Both the position numbers and the translations under genes were made by a program. Positions 24,418 through 38,587 of a stretch of DNA of 64,000 nt are shown here, in pieces. The notes under the pieces were generated by a model that saw only the letters and a program-made list of their open reading frames with translations, had not been told where the DNA came from and did no database searches. The stretch's first letter is position 1, and each line of letters opens with the position of its first letter. Origin of the DNA: Atrichornis clamosus (Eukaryota > Chordata > Aves > Passeriformes > Menuridae); assembly GCA_013400975.1 (NCBI GenBank), contig WBMZ01000342.1, positions 62,001 to 126,000 of the forward strand, read 5' to 3'.

Positions 24418-27400
24418 GTAAGAAGTTACATGTAAAGCTAATATTCTTCATTTTTGTTTTGTCTTTAACTTGATTTTAGAATTTGTAAATGGGAAGGTGT
24501 GCTGCACTGGATTTAGAGTTGCTTTGCCCAGCAACCAGTGTTCAGGGTCCTTCGTTCTTTGCCTATGAATTGTACATTTTTTAAATTAAGAAAAAAATTG
24601 TTACAGTATGTTTCTCAAAGTTGAAAACAAAGTTGAGTGTAAATTGTTTACTTGCCCTCAGGCTGTCTCACCACCTACTAACCAGCATCCTGCTTCATCT
24701 GTGACGACATAAGATCTTTACTGAGAGCTTGACAGTGGGTACAAACTGCCTTTCTATTCTTTTACCCTCAACCAGGAGTGTCTTCGTGCACAACATGTAA
24801 AACCAGAACCTCCCCTCTTCTAATCTATATGTCTAACGTTTTTCAGATCCTTCTTTCAGAGACCCACACTTCTGGGGCATGTTCCAGCATAGCTGTAGCT
24901 AAGACACTGCTGTTCCCTGAGCTAGCTCATTGAAATCAAACTTGCGCAGAGCAGAGTATCCACCTGTCTCACTTACTCCATAGTGAAAAGCATCAGCATT
25001 TAACTGCATCACCAAGGTAGGATGGTGTGTTGCCTTGTCCCTTGGGGCTGTGCTGCTAGCCCAGATATGTAGTTTCATGTACCAAGAGCTGTAGCTCCTC
25101 TGTGTCACTTGCTAGCCTTTCATGTAAGCTCTGTTGTTGTGGCATCCGACGTGTGGACCTTTCATCTTGTACGTGAAGTGAAGAAAGCAACAACTTCCAT
25201 TTATGGTTTCCTACTTCAAAGCACGAGCTACAGTGAAGAGGTTCAAAGGTGGGCTGGTCTCAGAAGTGCGTATGCTTCCCTGCCGGAACGTGTGTGTTAC
25301 TGCCATTTAGTTTTAATAAGTATTGCATGGGTGACTTTAGAAAGTAACTTGCATATTCTAATGACTAGGTTATGTTTATAAAACTGCTCTGGAAAAATAA
25401 ATGCTTTAGACTTTTTCAAGTGTTGTGTTCTGTGGGAACAATTCAGACTTTGCAATGTGATAACCGTTTTCACTGTGTCAGACACTATTAATAGCATGTT
25501 CCAGTCATGATGTGGCTGTACCCCAAGCTCAGGGGGATTGATGGGTTTTTTGGTTTGCTTTTCAAAAAAATAACTGGTTTTGTTTTTATTGCTCTGACTT
25601 TTAAGTTGAGGTGTTTGGGTTTTTTTTCCCTGGGACAGTAGTACACATCTGGCTTTGTGTTACAGGTGCATGCTGGTTGCATTAGTGCTCCGTTTGACGT
25701 GTTTCTGATCATGGCCAGAGCCTGATCCTTAGACAAGAGGACAGAAGCATGGTTTCTCTTTCCATTTCTTGCAGCAGTGTCAGTAGGAGAACTGGTATAT
25801 ATCTCTTGAAGAGAAAGTAAAACACTTGTTTTATTAGGTGATGAAATGGTTTTGTTTAGTGCACCAACAGTAATTGCTAATTCACGCAGTCAAGATGATA
25901 GCAGCTCTTAGAAGCACAGGCTTAAGAGTAACACTTTTGGTGTAAGCATCTGTAGTGCAGAGTAAGCATGAGTTTGCTTAAGGCCTCTGCACTGAGCTGT
26001 CATTTCCTTTGCACTTTTGAGTAGTGTGCTAACTAATACTCTGAGTTACTGGTTCATATTTTAATTATTGGCTATTTGTGAATCATACATATGAAAACTA
26101 CAAGTTAGTGTCGTTAAGACTTCGTTGGTTGTTGTTTTTCTATAACATCGATATTGCAAATTTTATGAGTTAATATGTTGTTAAGAGTCTACTTGGTCTA
26201 GGGAACTGTGCTAGGATGTGGGAAGCCTCTGTAACTCAGTTTATCACAGTTAAACTTAGGGTTTTTTAAATACATTTTTATTTCAGATTTGTTGTCTTGT
26301 GAGAATAGAGAAATTTTAAAAACAAAATTATTATTTTACATAACTTTATTTTAAAAAATAATTTTAAAAAATCCTAATTTGCTCTTCATGATACCCAGTT
26401 AGAGAAACAGTCCCTTTTCTGAAGCTGAAGATTGTGCAAGCATTCATAATAATAGTGTATTGTTGTATCGTGGCCAAGGCTGCAGTGCTGTTTTTGAAAA
26501 ATGAAATTTTAAAAGTGCCTTCTGAATTAAGTGACACTACCCCTTCTTAAGTGAGCAAAGCATTTGATAACCATAAAAACATAAATGTGAAGTTTTTACT
26601 GTGAAAATGAAGCAATTCTAATAGATGTTAAAATACTTTAAAATACCAGACATAAAATTTAGGTGTGAAAATAAAATGTTTTGGCCCTTTTGTAACCCTG
26701 TTGACTTCCTACAGTTAAATGACAGTGGATATATTAGATGCCCTAGGTAGTTTCATCAGTACGCATTAAAAGCAGATAGTGACTACTAAACTTTTTCATG
26801 GTCTTTTGTACAATAAAACAGGAAACAATTTGGTTGGCGACATAGAGGTGGAATGCAGTACAAAAATGAAATAAGATAAAACTCCCTGTGGAGAAGCAGT
26901 CTGCACGTTACACCCTGAAGGGATGAATGCTGATACTGTGCACGAAAGGCTTCTTTAGAGAGTCTTGGAATTTCTAAATATTTATTATGGCAGTATATAA
27001 TGGCTGTGTTACATAATGTGTTGCTGTTTCCTGCTTTCTATATCCTGAAAATACTTGATAATTCAACCTTAAGCTTAAATACTTGAAGTTTCATTAGAGT
27101 TCTGCAGATAGGAGACTTGGAGCAATCAACACTATTGAAAAAAGTATTTAGGAACAAAAAGGAGATTAGTAGAGAACATATTCTAGTGGCTAAAATACTA
27201 GGCTAAATGTAGCTGTCCTGGGTTTTAACTCTCCCCTTGCCATTGTCTGTTGGGAAGTGAGAGCAAGTTAAAGTTCTGATAATCAGGGTAGTGCAATGCG
27301 CACTTCTTAAAAATACTTGAAATTCGTAGTTTAAAGTCCTGTTAGGATCTGTTAGGATTTTTTTTGCTGATTTATGGTGTATACAAATAGACTGATAATT

Positions 27401-29794
27401 ATTTGCGTTGGCTCTTGTGTTTGCAATTGCTGTACATCTACAAAAGTTGATTCAGACTTTGAAGAACAGAGCTCCTGGTTTTCAGGCTTTTTTACTTCCA
27501 TTTCTCTTAACATCTTCTCTTAAAATTCTTGGAGAATCTTTGAGTTTTCCTTTCCTTGATATTTGTCGGTACCAATGACATGGTAAAGTACAGATGTTGA
27601 GCTATTAACAAAATTCCAAATAAAGTGCTCACTAGAACAACATGTAGGCAGCTCTTGGCTCATGAAAATGTGATATGCTGTGTGGGTCTTACCTAAATGT
27701 TAAGATGTTTTCTTAAACGTTAAAATATTTTTGAGGTGACTGGATCATTAGCAAAGAAAGGAAAAAAATCTTTTTTTATGAAAAATAAGAGTTCTTGGTA
27801 TCCTGAATAATTAAATGAGGGTAAACAAATCTTGACAATTGTTCCTAGAGTTGGAAAAGCTGTCACTTCCTAAAGATAGGGATTTGCAGATAAAAAGTAT
27901 TGGATGTATTGTGTGCACATATTTATGAGCAGCCACCTCATGCTCCAAAATTCAATTTCAAAATAAGCTTTTTTTTCAATTTCATGAATCCAATCTGTGC
28001 TATCTTGAGGTGCAAAGAGTGTTTCTGAAGTTCCTGGAGATGCTTACCATGTCATTCCAGCTGGGTGTGGGAAAATGTAGCTGAGACAGAAGGTGTGCCA
28101 GCACCTCCCCACCTCTGTATTCACTCCTGATCTGGCAAAGAACAAACTTATCTTTAGCAAGACCCAACTTGGTTTCCGTGTGCCACTGCCACCAAAACTC
28201 CCTTTGTCCTCCTGTTGGAAGTTCTAAAGCCACGAGAGCAAAAATGTGTTAGGAACCTTCTCTCAACCCATCTGGGACGTAGGCAGAGTATTTTCTCGAG
28301 CAGCTGCTGCCTGCTGTTGCTGCTAATATTGTTATTTCTTTGGGACGAGGGTGCAGTGAGCGGTGTGACTGCAGCCTGAGGTGTGGAACAGGTAGCTGCC
28401 TAATGTCATGATTGGATTCAATGAATAGCCGTAAGAATAGATACATAGATTCTGCAAGAGGGCTGACCTAGCAAGATAAGGGACTGTGATTTTCATTTTC
28501 CAAACCTCCAGACTGCAAAATCAAGCTTCCACGGATGAGTTGATACATTTTAATTAATTCTTTGGCAAGAGCGCAGCTAACTGGAAAGACTGTGGCTAGA
28601 AATACCCTTGAATACACTTCTGGTGGTAGGATTTGTCTCCTTATTTTGGCTAGTAATAAGACACTTACTGCTTAAAGGATCAGTAGAACAGTTTGGCACT
28701 TGGTAGCTCATTGCCTGGAACTTTAAGGAAGAAAACTCAAACTTTTAAATCTAGAGACAGATTTTAATTGAGCAGTGGGGAGCTGAGTTGCAGGACTGCA
28801 GAGTTACAGTACTGTTTGGAGGGTACTTTGCTTTTTCAGTAGGAAAAGAAAAAAAGCTTAGAAATTACTGCAAACAGTCACAGATCCTATTCTACTCAAT
28901 TTACCCTTGTTCTATCTATTAATAGAAAAGTGGACTGCATCTTCACTGTCTATTCAGTGACAATTCTGTCTTTTTGTAGACTTCCAAAAGAAGGCGTTGT
29001 TGTTATGGATCTCCATGAATGAGGAGGTGTTTGTTACAGGTTTTCCCTGGCTGTGACACCAAGGTGAAGGTCTATGAACACAGCAGACACCATGTTCTTA
29101 GAGCAGCTGAGATGGGTTTAGTAAATGGATGAGTGAGCATTTTTTTGTTTTATACCTGTGTGGGCAAACTGGAGGCTGTTTTAAATTTGATATGCTAAAT
29201 CCCTTGGGTATAATCTGATTACTTTTGAAATTTTATGATGAACTGGCAGCTGTAGCTTGCTGTGATTCATTTTTCTCTGGCTGAATGTTAGTGTGCTTGC
29301 TGCAAAGCTACCTGAAGGACAGGGGCTTGTTATAGTGGGCATCCTGAGTCCCCTGAGGTGTTTTTGTGGGGGCCAGTAATGAGCAGCACAGCTTTTCACA
29401 CCTACCTGTTTGTTAGTGATCCCATCTTCTGCTGGACCCGAAGAGGCATTGACAGTATCCAGCCATTAGTCTGGTGTACAAGAAACTATTGTATGTTGCT
29501 ATGATTAAGGTGGCTTGGGAAAGCAGTTCCTAGATACCTGCTTTAAAGCCCAATCCTTCCTTAAAGTTCAGGTGACTAAGGTCCTGATGCCAGTCTACCA
29601 CGTGAAATTTGTACTGGTATTTATTTTTTTCATGGAACCCTTTAACGTCATGCTGGGATAGTGGTTCCCATGGTTTTTGTACCAATGGGCCACTGTTTAC
29701 CCTTTGCCTTTTTCATGGAGAACTATGTGTATTTCTGCTGAGTTTCTAATTAAAAATGCTTAAGTGAGATCTGGTCCTGGAGACCATTATCTTT

Positions 29795-30130
29795 GAGCTT
29801 GTGGATCATCAGAGACCTATAAACCATGGTGTGAAAATCAAAAGTGCTAAGGAATTAATTCAATATAGCCAAGCAGCTCTATATAATAAGCAGCAGCAAC
29901 TGCTTTGTCGCTTGGCTTCATTTAATGAAGATGTAATTAGGAGCTTTTTCCACCCCACTGATCCCTCTTTTAACTGTAACACACAGATATTATGTGGTTA
30001 TCCTAAACTGTAAAGCATTAAAACTTAATTTTTCAGCAGTAAATGTGAAAGCTTAATTAAAAATTTCGTATTGTCCTTTGTCTTTAATCAAATATAATGA
30101 CCTGCTATAGTCCCTAAAGATATAAACTAC
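29795..30130. promoter_or_regulatory. Candidate conserved non-coding element, rich in homeodomain-type cores
   Basis: A non-repetitive block containing GGAATTAATTCAAT near 29850, GATGTAATTAGGAGC near 29930, AATATTT/AATTAA cores and a CTTAATTAAAAATTTCG near 30052. The CAGCAGCAACTG E-box-like stretch sits near 29891-29902. The first 200 bases are also open on the + strand, but the frame has no start context or recognisable domain. The texture resembles developmental enhancers. No alignment was possible. Confidence 0.3.
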
Positions 30131-30486
30131 CAATTTATTTTGATTATATAAATTAGGACTTCAGTTCCTCCCCTGTGCTTTCTATTTTGGCAGATGCCAT
30201 TAATACAGTTCACTCAGCTGCAAAAATCAAAACATTACTTACTGTTTAAGGAGCAAGCTGGTATGAAGACAATAGTTCTCTGGGAGTAGATGAGCCTGTA
30301 CACCTTCCTTTCATTAGAAAAATGCTTTCTTTTAGGTCTTCTGATATTACTCAGTTTATGTCAGGTTACTTTTTTTTTTCCTCTACAAGTAAGCAGTAAG
30401 CTTGTAACACTATTAATGATCTGCTCCACAATTTACTTAAATGTTTGGCTCTTTGAGTAAAACCACAACAGATGCTTGGGAAAAGT

Positions 30487-30542
30487 AAAAACCAACCAGC
30501 CAACCAAAAAAAAAAAAAACCCCAAACCCAAACAAACACTCC
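30487..30542. repeat. A/C-rich low-complexity tract
   Basis: AAACCAACCAGCCAACC followed by a long A run, then CCCCAAACCCAAACAAAC. Similar in composition to the tract at 23086-23192. Confidence 0.8.
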
Positions 30543-31010
30543 CCTCCCTCTCCTGCCAAATTATATATATGAGAAGAGGGAGTAAAGAGAACCTCTGTGT
30601 ATGTAAAGGGAGATGTGGGAAATTTAAAACAATTTTATGCTTGTGATTTAAAAACAAAACATCACCTTGAAATGTACTGGCGAGTTCATTCATGAAAAAA
30701 TGTGGCCAAGAGAACAAGAAAAGTTACTGGCAGGTATTTTGGATCATGGCAGATGAACAAGAACATATAAACTGCTTAACAGGACGAAATGATACTGAGG
30801 CATCAGCCAAAACTGTTGTGTTTAGACAAGTATGATTTTACTGTTAATACACCAGATGGAATGCTGTATTAAAACTGCCTTTAATGTGCAAAGTGAAAGT
30901 TATGCATGTTTAAAGATACTGTAAAGAGATTTCCATTTTAACATCTGGAAAAGAGTAAATTTGCCATATGACAAAGTGTGTTTCTTGATGGTGCTTGGAA
31001 GCAACTGTCA

Positions 31011-31024
31011 TGCTGACTCAGTCA
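31011..31024. promoter_or_regulatory. Maf/AP-1-type palindrome (T-MARE-like)
   Basis: TGCTGACTCAGTCA contains a perfect TGACTCA AP-1 core extended on the left by the TGC of a Maf recognition element (consensus TGCTGACTCAGCA); the right half departs from the consensus after TCAG. A single site of this kind can occur by chance in 64 kb. Confidence 0.3.
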
Positions 31025-34000
31025 TGCAAGCACAATAAATGCTCCTCTGATTAGGTAAATACAGTTCTCTACCTGATGTTATCTCTTCACTCTATGAACA
31101 AGTGAATATTTCATTCCCTTGCCTTTCTTTACTTTTCCTTTAAACAGTCACTTATGCTAGTAATAGTTTTCTTCCTCTTCCATGCCTTTTGTTTTCAGAG
31201 GATGGAGGTGTAGGAAAGGGAAGGGGCATGATGAGGGGAAAACCAATGTTTTTACAGATTTTATGTGGTCCTATCCTGTCATTGAATCTCACATCTCACT
31301 GAGATAAAACGACAGTGTTGAAGCACGTATGTAGCTGGTAATAGAACGTGAGACAAGGTGGGTTTCACACTGTGGCATCCATAGGCTGCTGCCTCAAGGA
31401 TGGTTAAAAGGTGGCAGTGCCACATCTACAGAACAGTTACAACCAGAAGCAAAGTCACGTCTATTTTGGGGTGCTTTGAACAGCACTACAGTGCATTTTC
31501 AGGAGGCATTCTGCCCACTGAGGAAAAAAAGCTTGCTGCTAGAAAACATGGGGCATCATTTCAGTGCTATGCAAAATGTTTCCATGTTTTAGAGGTATTT
31601 TTCAAATATACATTCAGATGCACGTTGTCTGTTAGCACAGACAGCTTGTTTCTGCCATACTTGGGTGGAACTGCTGGTGGTGCTGGAGTCTTCCCCCGTA
31701 CTGTATTTTCTTGTAGCCACATTTAAAACAGAAAATATAAAGACCAGTGTCCTGCCAAGCCAGTGCTTACATCGGGGGAGTGCCCCAGTTCTGCTTTGGA
31801 AGTACTCCTGCTGGGGCTGCTAGAATTCAGCCTATCTATTATGTATACCTTGAAGTAATCTTTCAGGTATTACCAATCCAGCTACTCAAATTCATATGGT
31901 TTTAACCATTGTTGTATTTTGTCTTTTGGTATTTAAGACCTTATTGTGTATTGTTCTTTCTCAGAAAGCTTCTCTGCAGTCTTGAGAGTAGACATGATAT
32001 TTTTCTGATTTTTTAAAAAATGAAGGAATCCCTTCTTTTTTATCATGGGATTCCAGGAATGGAGTGTGTAAAATGCAATAATCTCTCTTCCAATTCTCTT
32101 TCATTTACCACCTTATTTCGTGATGGAGTCGTGCACTAAAATTGGATGAGGATGTCAGACAACCTCCTGGTTCTGAGGTATTTCAGTAATGCTCTTCTGT
32201 AGACTGGCATAGATAACACCCCTTGTTTTTGTCAGATTGAGGTGATATTCCACTCAATGTAACATTAGGGGGAAATAATGTTTTAGAAGGATCTGCTAAA
32301 CTCGTAACAGATGCTCTACGTACAGTCTAACTCAGTTCTCTACGACTAGAGCACATTTTTTCCGTATATTATTGTAGTGTCTTTTAAATTGGCTGCTGTG
32401 TACACAGGTACATGATGAATATGTTTCATTTGTTGCCAAAAAATGCTAAGAATTAAATTTTAATCACTTCAGGTATGTTTTTTCCTCCCTCTTTTATGCA
32501 AAAAATGCCTGTCAAGTTTATCAAAAAAAGCTGAGACCAGCTGAAAAGGTGTGTCCTTGGCAGAAAAATTTTGAGAGCTTTTATTGACATGAAAAAATTA
32601 AATGTAGTCACAGCTCTGGTCCTAATTAAACTTTCTCAAACAGCAATTTGTATTACAAGTAAAGTAAACTTTTTTAAAAAATGGATGTTCATTTGACTAT
32701 ATTAGCATATCATACCTTTGAGCTGACTTCAGTTAGCTTGCTGAGGTTGTTGCTTGTGTTTTCCAGTTATAAATTTAGTCCTACAAGCATACTGTAAGAT
32801 AGTGTATGGTCTTAGAATCTTGACATAGGAAGCAGCGACTTCTCTAGACCAAGAAAAAAGTGAAGACAGACATGTACTTGTTTTGGCTTTTCGGGGTTTT
32901 CATGAAATTCTTTTTTTAATGAAAGTATATTTCTTGACGTCTTCAATGTTATAGTATGTCTGTGACCGTAAAATGTTTCCTTTTTCTTAATTCACTTTCA
33001 AGGAAGAAAGCAATAGAATTTAATAATAAATCTTAATAATAGATAAATAAGAATTTAATAAAACTTATGTCATAGACTGGTTAGCTGCTTCCATTTTCTG
33101 ATCCTTTATATAAGTTAGCCTTTAATTGTTGAAGTATGGACAGTCTCATGCAGTTGAATGTCATGAATCTGACTTAAAAGACAAACTTTGAAAATCCGAA
33201 GCATACAAAATTGGAGAGTGTGGGAGAAATCACAACCATAACTGAATAAAACTTTGAAGACTTTAAGTAACATTTTTCCAGTGAGATTTTAGTATTCCTC
33301 TGCCTTGAGTTGGAATTTTAAGAAAAGGAATAAAACTCAGGGAATCTGATAATATGTAATTCTTCCTGGAAATAAACAGAATGATGTTCTGAAACCAGGT
33401 GAGATCACTCTCATCTGTACCTATTCTAATACACATGCTCCTGAGTTTTTGGGGTCCTTTGACTCTTCTTTGAGGACTTAAAGGTAAATAGTTCTCTCAT
33501 AGATGGTGCAAAATTTCAGTGTGGTGTAGCAGAAATTAGTTTAGTCACTGCAGAGGAGTGTGGAAGATGGCTCTGTCTCCTGCTGGAGCCAGGAAAGGCT
33601 GCTGCCTCGTGTACACCTCTTCTTTCAGGGCTGTAGCAGCCCACGTGGCTCTCCAGCTGTCTGACAACACAATGTGTGGGCATGAATACCCTCCTGGGGA
33701 GGTTTCTTGCTGCTCCCCAACAATCTGGAACTTTAGACTGCTGCTGCCTGTGCCTAAAGCCAGCTCTGGTTCTGCCCCACTGGAATACCACAGAGACTGA
33801 ATGTAGCTGGAGATGTTTTGAGAGAGGCCTCGCAGGGAATCCAGGGATGCAGCAGAGATTTTTTTCATGAGTCCTGCACACGTGTGCCATGTGCATAAGT
33901 TAACAGCAGGAGCTGCAGGTGGGAGCTGTATTCATTTTCTTTGTGCACTGACAGCCTAATATAAACATTGTGGTGTAAAACCACAACTGTTAGCTTATAT

Positions 34001-34691
34001 TCCAAGATCAGTGAGCCTCTGATAGTAAATGTGCATAAAGAGAACCAATAAAATCTTGGAAAGGCTCATATAAAATATTAAAAAGACAGCCAGTGAACAG
34101 TTCAGTTTTTCACCTAGCTGAGGTAGTTCGGTGTTCCCTTGCCAACCTTTCTTCTTGTCTTTTAGAAGGTCTTTCTGAGATGGGGGAAAGTACATTCAAC
34201 GTGGTGGTGAGAGTGAAGCAAAGTGAAAATGTTGTTCTCTTCAGCAACTTTTTTTCCCCAGATATTTCAATCTGTTTTCATTTGCAAAATCCTGATGGAA
34301 TGATCTTGAAAGAATTATGCCTGTTGTTCTTGGCATTTTGCAGTCCCACTCCATGCGGTGTGAAGAACCTGCTGCTTCTCCCAAAAAATATGAAATAGAA
34401 TGGAGATTTATCTTGGATGTGCTTCAGTGTCATTCCTCAAACCTTATATTTTATGAGCTCTCCCCTTTTCCCTCTGATTTCCCTCTCCTCCCTCCCACCA
34501 TGCACCTTTGCAACGACCTTTGTAGGGCCAGGGATTTCACTTTCTCACTCCTTTTTGCATGCAGTGAATACGTGGCTTCGTATAGAGATAGAAAGTTTAA
34601 CATGCTTCAAAATAACAGTTTGAAAGTATTTTTACACTATACTGCCAACAGTTCTGCCTTCTGACACAGCCAGAGTCTCAGTGTGTTACTG

Positions 34692-34747
34692 CTTTTCGGG
34701 GTTTTGTTTGGTTTTGGGTTTGGTTTTTTTTTTCTTTTTTTTTTTTT
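34692..34747. repeat. T/G-rich low-complexity tract ending in long T runs
   Basis: GGGGTTTTGTTTGGTTTTGGGTTTGG followed by T runs of about 10 and 14 with a single C. Simple sequence only. Confidence 0.8.
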
Positions 34748-37700
34748 GAGAAGGTCTCCTGTGATGACACAATTTGGTTTGCCTTAGGATGCTTTTAATT
34801 AATATGCAAAAGAGTAAGAATGCAAATAAATATGACAGTTTATTAAAATACATATATATACTTTACACCTAATTTAACTGTGTTTTACCGTAGAAGCTTC
34901 TTCTGATTTGAAGTCTCAACTTCAGAACAGCCAAATTTACCTTCTGGTTGAGACCTTAATGATGTGAGATTAATTTCATAATGGCTGTCCTTCTGGACAT
35001 GAAGTACATTTTTTATCAGACTGTCATGTGTTCTGAATCTTTGCAGTTTTCTTTTGGAATGGCATAAATGCTTTGATTTGCCTTATGAAATAATTGTTGA
35101 TCTTTGTCATTCCTACCACCTTTCATCTAGTTTAGTGATACGAATGGGTTGCCTACTAATCTTAAATAACAATAATAAAAATAAAGAAATAAAACAGCCA
35201 CAAGTTTAGCTCCTATGCAGCAATGAGAGGCTCAAAGAGCTTTGGCTTTGCTTTTGAGCCAGACTTCTACATGAATACATGTAGAGCATTCTTTTACCTT
35301 TTTTAAATAGATGAAAGCATCTTGAATAGCCATTAGTTGGTTACCAATGTAACTGTCCTCTTGACTTCCCCATGGCTCCTTTTCATGGGAAATAAAGTCA
35401 AATCAGGTATTTGTTGCTGTGTTGTTTCCACAAGTGTTTCTGTGGTCACCAATGTTCTGAAAATACTCTAGTCAAAACATCCAGCTAGAAGGTTAGCACT
35501 GTTATTGAACCCATGCTTCTTGCTTGATATTGCATATTGTGTTATGAGTTGTATCTCAAAGTCTCCAGTGTCCAGGAATAGCTGCTGTAAGAACTTGCCA
35601 AAGCTGTGCCCAGTTAATTTGCAAGGTAAGAGGATTTTTTTTTTTTCTCTTAGGTTGATGTTTTTCTGTGGGTGGCTATTTTCTCATTTAGAAGATGGAG
35701 GATTCCGTCTTTTTTTACTGCATTTTTATTTTAAACACACCTCAAACAGACAATTTGGAATAATATTAAGAACTGTCTCAGGTTTGTTTAGTTCTCAGTT
35801 TCCTGTTGACTGAAGTCAGCACCCTACAATTCATTCTATTAGGTATTTTTGTATTTTTTGATTTCCACAATTAAAAGGATGATATTTTTCTGTGAATCTC
35901 ACACTCTGAATTTTGATCCCACTATTGAAAGCCACCCAAAAGTGATTCAAACATCAGTAGGAAATACTATCTAAAATTCCTAGAGTAATCTTCGAGAGAG
36001 GAAAGTGAATCTAAGAGTTAAAGTAGGTGTCTGGGAAGGTTATGGATTTGATCATGCCAGTTAGCATGTTTATGAAGCTGCTTAATGCCTGCAGGTCTTG
36101 CTGAGTAAGATTCCGGATTATGTTTCCATGATAAATTTACAGAATTAGTAAAGCAGATACAGGACAATTTAAGGTAGCAGCTTCAAAGGCAAGAGATGTT
36201 CCTCTCATTGCATAAGCTGCTCTGCAAACTTGCTTACATTGCACATTTTTACAGCTTTACACGCATCAGGACTCCTGTATCTGTGAGCAAGGGCTTCTCT
36301 GGGACTTGCAGAGTCTGCTGGGACAGGGCAGATTCCAGGCTCAGCTGAAGCTGAAAACTCCTTGAGTCACATGGGGAAACTTATGGCTGAGATAAAGAAG
36401 ATGGAGCAACCCCAGAATTCTTAGTTATTCAAGGATAACATAAATTTAGTAATATTTAGGTAACTTAAAATGCTTTCTTGTAATTCTGAAATTTCTTTTG
36501 TATTCTCCTGTGGTTATTTTTTTTCCTTATTGTAAACTAGTTAAATTCATTTGGGATGGGGCTGCTTCTGTTTTCTTATTAAGCATGACTGTCATCATTA
36601 AATATTACTTGGCTTCCACGATGAAGCTTATAATTCACATCTGTAAAGTTCTTTGGCAGCCAGGGACAGAATGGTAAGTATTCCCATCTATCTTTCCATT
36701 TACATTTTCCAACTGTGATTTTTCTTGTCTCCTGAACCAAGTAGTCTGATGGCCTATGATCTGGAAAAAAGCAATTATTGTCACTTATAAGAGATTATAA
36801 TAAACAAAGGATTTTGAAACCAGTGACAGATCCCCAGCTTCCTTAGTAAGGTACATCTTGTATTGAGACAAAAGTGATCTGTTCTGTCACCAAGTTCAAG
36901 ATTCACGTTTAACATAAATGGAACAGATTATTTAAATGAAAGGAAAAATTAAAAATCAGTTTATTTTGTGAAATTATATTAGGCAATCGAAAGGCAGCAG
37001 CACTAAATCATGTTGTCCATCTTCCTTCTGTCCTCCCCCTTTTTTCCTGATTATAGAAAAAATATAAATCCGCACACAAAAAGAATCCTGGAGAAATGGA
37101 AAACAAGGCATTAACAAGCATTTCTGTTTGGGTCCCATTTGTAAATTGAAGATAATTTTTTTAAGTTGCAGGGCATGTTCCACCCTGTGTTTTCTTCCAT
37201 GCATCAGTGATGTCTAAATTTGTTCATTATGTGTGTTTGTAACTATATTTGTAACATCTGGCTGGCCAACGTGCTATTTTTGAACATAAACACAAAGGTG
37301 GTAAGCATATTTGTTATTTATCAGTTCGCTTTTTTTAACCTCTCTGAACTGTCTCTACTCTCTCTACTCTCCAAAAGCTTTTCTTTTTTTTTTTTCCCCT
37401 TTTGCTCAGAGCACATTTGACACACAAACAAAAGTGACTTTTGTCTTGTAATGGAAACACGCCAAGCTGTTTGACATACTGACAGGTGGGATATTATTTA
37501 GTGCTGCTGAAATTTGGGTTGTATGGGGTGCTTTGTTCCTCCCAGATTGTGTTTTGACTTGCATGTTTTTCACTGCCATTGTAGCATTAACCTTCTTTAT
37601 TGGACTTGGAATATGCCTGCAAGAGTTAGCTATATAAATGGCATCAAGGGCTTTTTTCCTACATTGTTAACATGTTTCTAAAACAAATTGTACAACAGGA

Positions 37701-38587
37701 GTTAAAAAGTTTTCCTTTTGTATGGTTTTTTTTTCCTCAGTAAATTCCCCATTATATTTAGGTGTACATGCTTTTTTTTCTCCTTTCACACTTAGTGTGG
37801 AATATACCATCATAAATAAAATATTTAAATTTCATTTTCTTCAGCAGCATTTATTAAAACTGCCTCTAAAAGTGCAGTCTGAGAGTAGGGAAGGGATTTT
37901 AAATTATACAACTTCAACACTTGTTTGCTAAATATTTGGAGTTTTCTTGTCTGTTTGTTGGAGTTGTTAAGCATTTGGCTTGGGTTTTGTTTCTGGCAGA
38001 GTACGCATTTGTTGTCTCTGTGCAAGAGCACCCCAGCAGGAAACGAGCTATGATGTCATGTTTATAACAGTATAAGTAGAAAAGAGTTGGTGGCCAGTAG
38101 ATGACTAAGGAAAGGCTGTCATTAGTTTTATGCATTATGTGATACTTTTAGGCTGTTGGTGTTGCTATATTTGCTGTTGCATATCATGATTGAAAAGACA
38201 TGTCAAAGGCAAGGTCTTCTGTAAGTTAGGAATGCCAAAGGTAAGAGACCAGTTCACTTAGTTTTCCTGGAGTTCTGAGTCAGCTGCACCCCCACTGGAC
38301 AGCAGGACAGCCAAAAATCCTGCTTCTGTGAGACTGATGTACCTTTAGGCTTGCCCAGGTGCCCAGCGTACGTTACGGGCTGCAACCCCTGCCTGCGTGC
38401 CCTGGGGTTATAGCACATCTGTCCGAAGTACTTCTGACCAGGAACTTCTGGTGAACCTCCATTTCACGTCAATAAAAATTTGTATGCCCATACTAGGGCT
38501 GGGCTCTTGTGTTCCTTGTTTCAGCATTGCATTAAGCATAGTCCCTGTTTTTTAAATAACCTTAAGTTTTCAGGCAGAGAAAATACT

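Larger units (their letters stand above)
24066..38587 (+). other. GMDS: GMDS intron, 14.5 kb, mostly featureless with a few notable islands
   Basis: No GMDS exon and no CR1 end were recognised. It holds a G/T-rich tract (24351-24417), an A/C-rich tract (30487-30542), a G/T-rich tract (34692-34747), a CNE-like block (29795-30130), a Maf-type palindrome (31011-31024) and a GC-richer island with open frames on both strands (33545-33900). Confidence 0.6.
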
